Shown here piece after piece: positions 62,536-64,000 of a stretch of DNA of 64,000 nucleotides. The notes beneath the pieces were generated by a model, which was not told where the DNA came from, ran no database searches, and was given only the letters and a program-made list of their open reading frames with translations. Location: positions 1,364,001 to 1,428,000 of the forward strand of contig NZ_CP011144.1 in NCBI RefSeq assembly GCF_000972865.1, written 5' to 3'. A program made the position numbers and the translations under genes. The stretch is from Pseudoxanthomonas suwonensis. GTDB taxonomy: Bacteria > Pseudomonadota > Gammaproteobacteria > Xanthomonadales > Xanthomonadaceae. The first letter of the stretch is position 1. Each line of letters starts with the position of its first letter.

Positions 62536-64000
62536 TCAGGGGGCGGCGATCGGAAGTTCCACGTCCATCAGTGTGGCGTCGTCGCGGTCGGGGCGGATGC
62601 GGAAGCCCAGTTGCTGGCACATCGTCAGCATGGTCACGTTCTCGCGCAGCACCTGGCCTTCCACCATCTTCAGGCCGATCGAGCCGGCGTACTCGATCAT
62701 GATCCGCATCAGCTGCCAGCCGATGCCGTAGCCCTTCAGGTCCGAGCGCACCAGGATCCCGTACTCGCCGCGCTCGTAGTTGGCATCGGCGAGCAGGCGC
62801 ACCGCGCCGAGCATCTCGCCGCTGTCCGGGTCGATCGCCACCAGCGCGATCGAGCGCGCGTAGTCGAGCTGGGTCAGGCGGGCGATGAACTCGTGGCTGA
62901 AGTGGCGTACCGCCGAGAAGAAGCGCAGGCGCAGGTCTTCGTCGGTCACCTTGTCGAAGAACCGGCGGAACAGTTCTTCGTCCTCCGGCCGCACCGGGCG
63001 CACGAACATGCGCCGGCCGTGGGCCAGCTCCACCTGCCGCTCCCACTCCTTCGGGTACGGCCGGACCACGAAGCGCGAATGCCACGGGCCCTTCTGCACC
63101 GGCCCCTCGTACGCGGCGATGGCCACCCGCGCGTCCACCGCGATCACCCCGTCGCGGTCGGCCAGCAGCGGGTTGATGTCCAGCTCGCGGATCTGCGGGA
63201 TGTCGGCGGCCAGCTGCGCCAGCTTGACCAGCACCAGCGCCACCGCGCGCTCGTCGGCGGCGAGCACGTCGCGGTAGGCCTTGAGGATGCGCGAGACCCG
63301 CGTGCGCGAGATCAGCTCGTGGGCCAGGCGCAGGTCCAGCGGCGGCAGCGCCAGCGCCTTGTCGTCGATCACCTCCACCGCGGTGCCGCCGCGGCCGAAC
63401 ACGATCACCGGGCCGAAGGTGGCGTCGTCGGCCAGGCCGGCGATCAGTTCGCGCGCCTTGGGCCGGGTGATCATCGGCTGCACGGTGACGCCATCGATAC
63501 GCGCCTCCGGGCGCGCCTGGCGGGCGCGCTCGAGGATGCCGGCGGCGGCCTCGCGCACCGATGCCTCGCTGGCGAGGTTCAGGCGCACGCCGCCGACGTC
63601 GGACTTGTGCACGATGTCGGGCGAGAGGATCTTCAGCGCCACCGGCAGGCCCTGCGCCAGCAGCGGCGCGGCGGCGGCCGCGGCGGCATCGGCATCGGTG
63701 GCCAGGGTCACCGGCGTGATCGGGATGCCGTAGGCGCCCAGCAACGCGGTCACCTCAAGCGGATCCAGCCAGCGCCGGCCTTGGGCCAGCGCGCCGGACA
63801 CGATCGCCTGCGCGGCGGCGGCGTCGACCACGAAGTCCTCCGGCAGGCTGGGCGGCGTTTCCATCAGCGCCTGCTGCGCCTCGCGGTGGCGGACCAGGTA
63901 CATGTAGCCGCGCACCGCGTCGGACTCGGTCGCGTAGGTGGGCACGTCGGCGGCATTGAGCGCGGCGATGGCGGCGTCGTGCCCGCCCAGCCACACTCCC
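62536..64000 (-). CDS. Acyl-CoA ligase / GNAT acetyltransferase fusion, C-terminal part
   Basis: The frame is open from 64000 down to a stop at 62536, so the N-terminal part lies outside. The visible 488 residues have an ATP-grasp part (LLGAYGIPITPVTLA, KILSPDIVHKSDVGGV, MITRPKARELIAG, FGRGGTAVEV, LDINPLL) and a C-terminal GNAT domain (RPVRPEDEELFRRFF, GEYGILVRSDLKGYGIGWQLM). This is the Pat/YfiQ layout: an ADP-forming acetyl-CoA-synthetase-like body fused to a lysine acetyltransferase. In Salmonella Pat acetylates acetyl-CoA synthetase. Confidence 0.9.
   Translation of the reverse strand, partial: GVWLGGHDAAIAALNAADVPTYATESDAVRGYMYLVRHREAQQALMETPPSLPEDFVVDAAAAQAIVSGALAQGRRWLDPLEVTALLGAYGIPITPVTLATDADAAAAAAAPLLAQGLPVALKILSPDIVHKSDVGGVRLNLASEASVREAAAGILERARQARPEARIDGVTVQPMITRPKARELIAGLADDATFGPVIVFGRGGTAVEVIDDKALALPPLDLRLAHELISRTRVSRILKAYRDVLAADERAVALVLVKLAQLAADIPQIRELDINPLLADRDGVIAVDARVAIAAYEGPVQKGPWHSRFVVRPYPKEWERQVELAHGRRMFVRPVRPEDEELFRRFFDKVTDEDLRLRFFSAVRHFSHEFIARLTQLDYARSIALVAIDPDSGEMLGAVRLLADANYERGEYGILVRSDLKGYGIGWQLMRIMIEYAGSIGLKMVEGQVLRENVTMLTMCQQLGFRIRPDRDDATLMDVELPIAAP

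Noticed and set aside
1-64000. Prophage, integrase, tRNA or rRNA genes
   Set aside because: None was recognised in the reading; the mobile character seen is limited to short palindromic repeats. A dedicated tRNA scan was not possible.

Overview
The window is GC-rich DNA with the gene style of the family Xanthomonadaceae/Lysobacteraceae (gamma-proteobacteria): large TonB-dependent receptors next to glycoside hydrolases, a LacI-type regulator with TGGTAGCGCTA(A/C)CA operators, and many dispersed palindromic repeats. A denitrifying, xylan-degrading member such as Pseudoxanthomonas, Luteimonas or Lysobacter would fit, but genus is a guess. No rRNA, tRNA, CRISPR array or transposase gene was seen.

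Layout. (1) 1-1.5 kb: end of an unknown membrane-anchored protein, an MliC-like lipoprotein and a tiny lysine-rich protein. (2) 1.57-10.5 kb: a nitrite-respiration and copper island. It holds nnrS, a SirB2-like gene, a 55-residue Cys-containing protein, a DUF2249 gene, a truncated membrane gene, a TonB-dependent copper receptor, nirK, nirV, a SCO-type copper chaperone and azurin. Two paralogous small proteins with Cys-rich tails lie at its ends. Four FNR/DNR-type palindromes lie in the two divergent promoters. (3) 10.7-27.6 kb: first half of a glucuronoxylan locus: mutarotase, intracellular GH43, GPH-family sugar importer, a TonB-dependent receptor, hexuronate transporter, GH115 alpha-glucuronidase, uxaC, GH2 and GH10 xylanase. 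(4) 27.6-30.75 kb: a patch of small, mostly secreted or hypothetical genes, a frameshifted PDZ gene and a relic of a second GH10 xylanase. (5) 30.9-35.1 kb: a GntP permease, a YjhG-type sugar-acid dehydratase and a FAH-family enzyme, probably for non-phosphorylative sugar-acid catabolism. (6) 35.5-51.5 kb: second half of the xylan locus: uxuB, GH3, GH43, manD, a GQSNM-type acetylesterase, GH67 alpha-glucuronidase, xylR-like regulator, xylA and xylB. This block is flanked by two copies of one composite repeat in opposite orientation. (7) 52.4-56.9 kb: acnD and prpF (2-methylcitrate cycle) with a 2H phosphoesterase gene between them. (8) 57-62 kb: a thioredoxin-reductase-like flavoprotein, then a TonB receptor coupled to a Tat-exported aminotransferase, bracketed by GGGGTCAGGTACATTTT repeats. 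(9) 62.5-64 kb: C-terminal part of a CoA-ligase/GNAT protein running off the window.

How it works together. Xylan is cut outside by GH10, oligomers enter by the outer-membrane receptor, side chains are removed by GH115/GH67 and the acetylesterase, and backbone oligomers are cut by GH3/GH43. Xylose goes through XylA/XylB. Glucuronate goes through the ExuT-like importer, UxaC, UxuB and ManD to 2-keto-3-deoxygluconate; the kinase and aldolase that follow are not in the window. Four operators at the receptor/exuT, agu67 and xylB promoters suggest one LacI regulon. In the nitrite island, azurin is the likely electron donor to NirK, and the copper receptor, SCO protein and Cys-tailed proteins probably supply copper.
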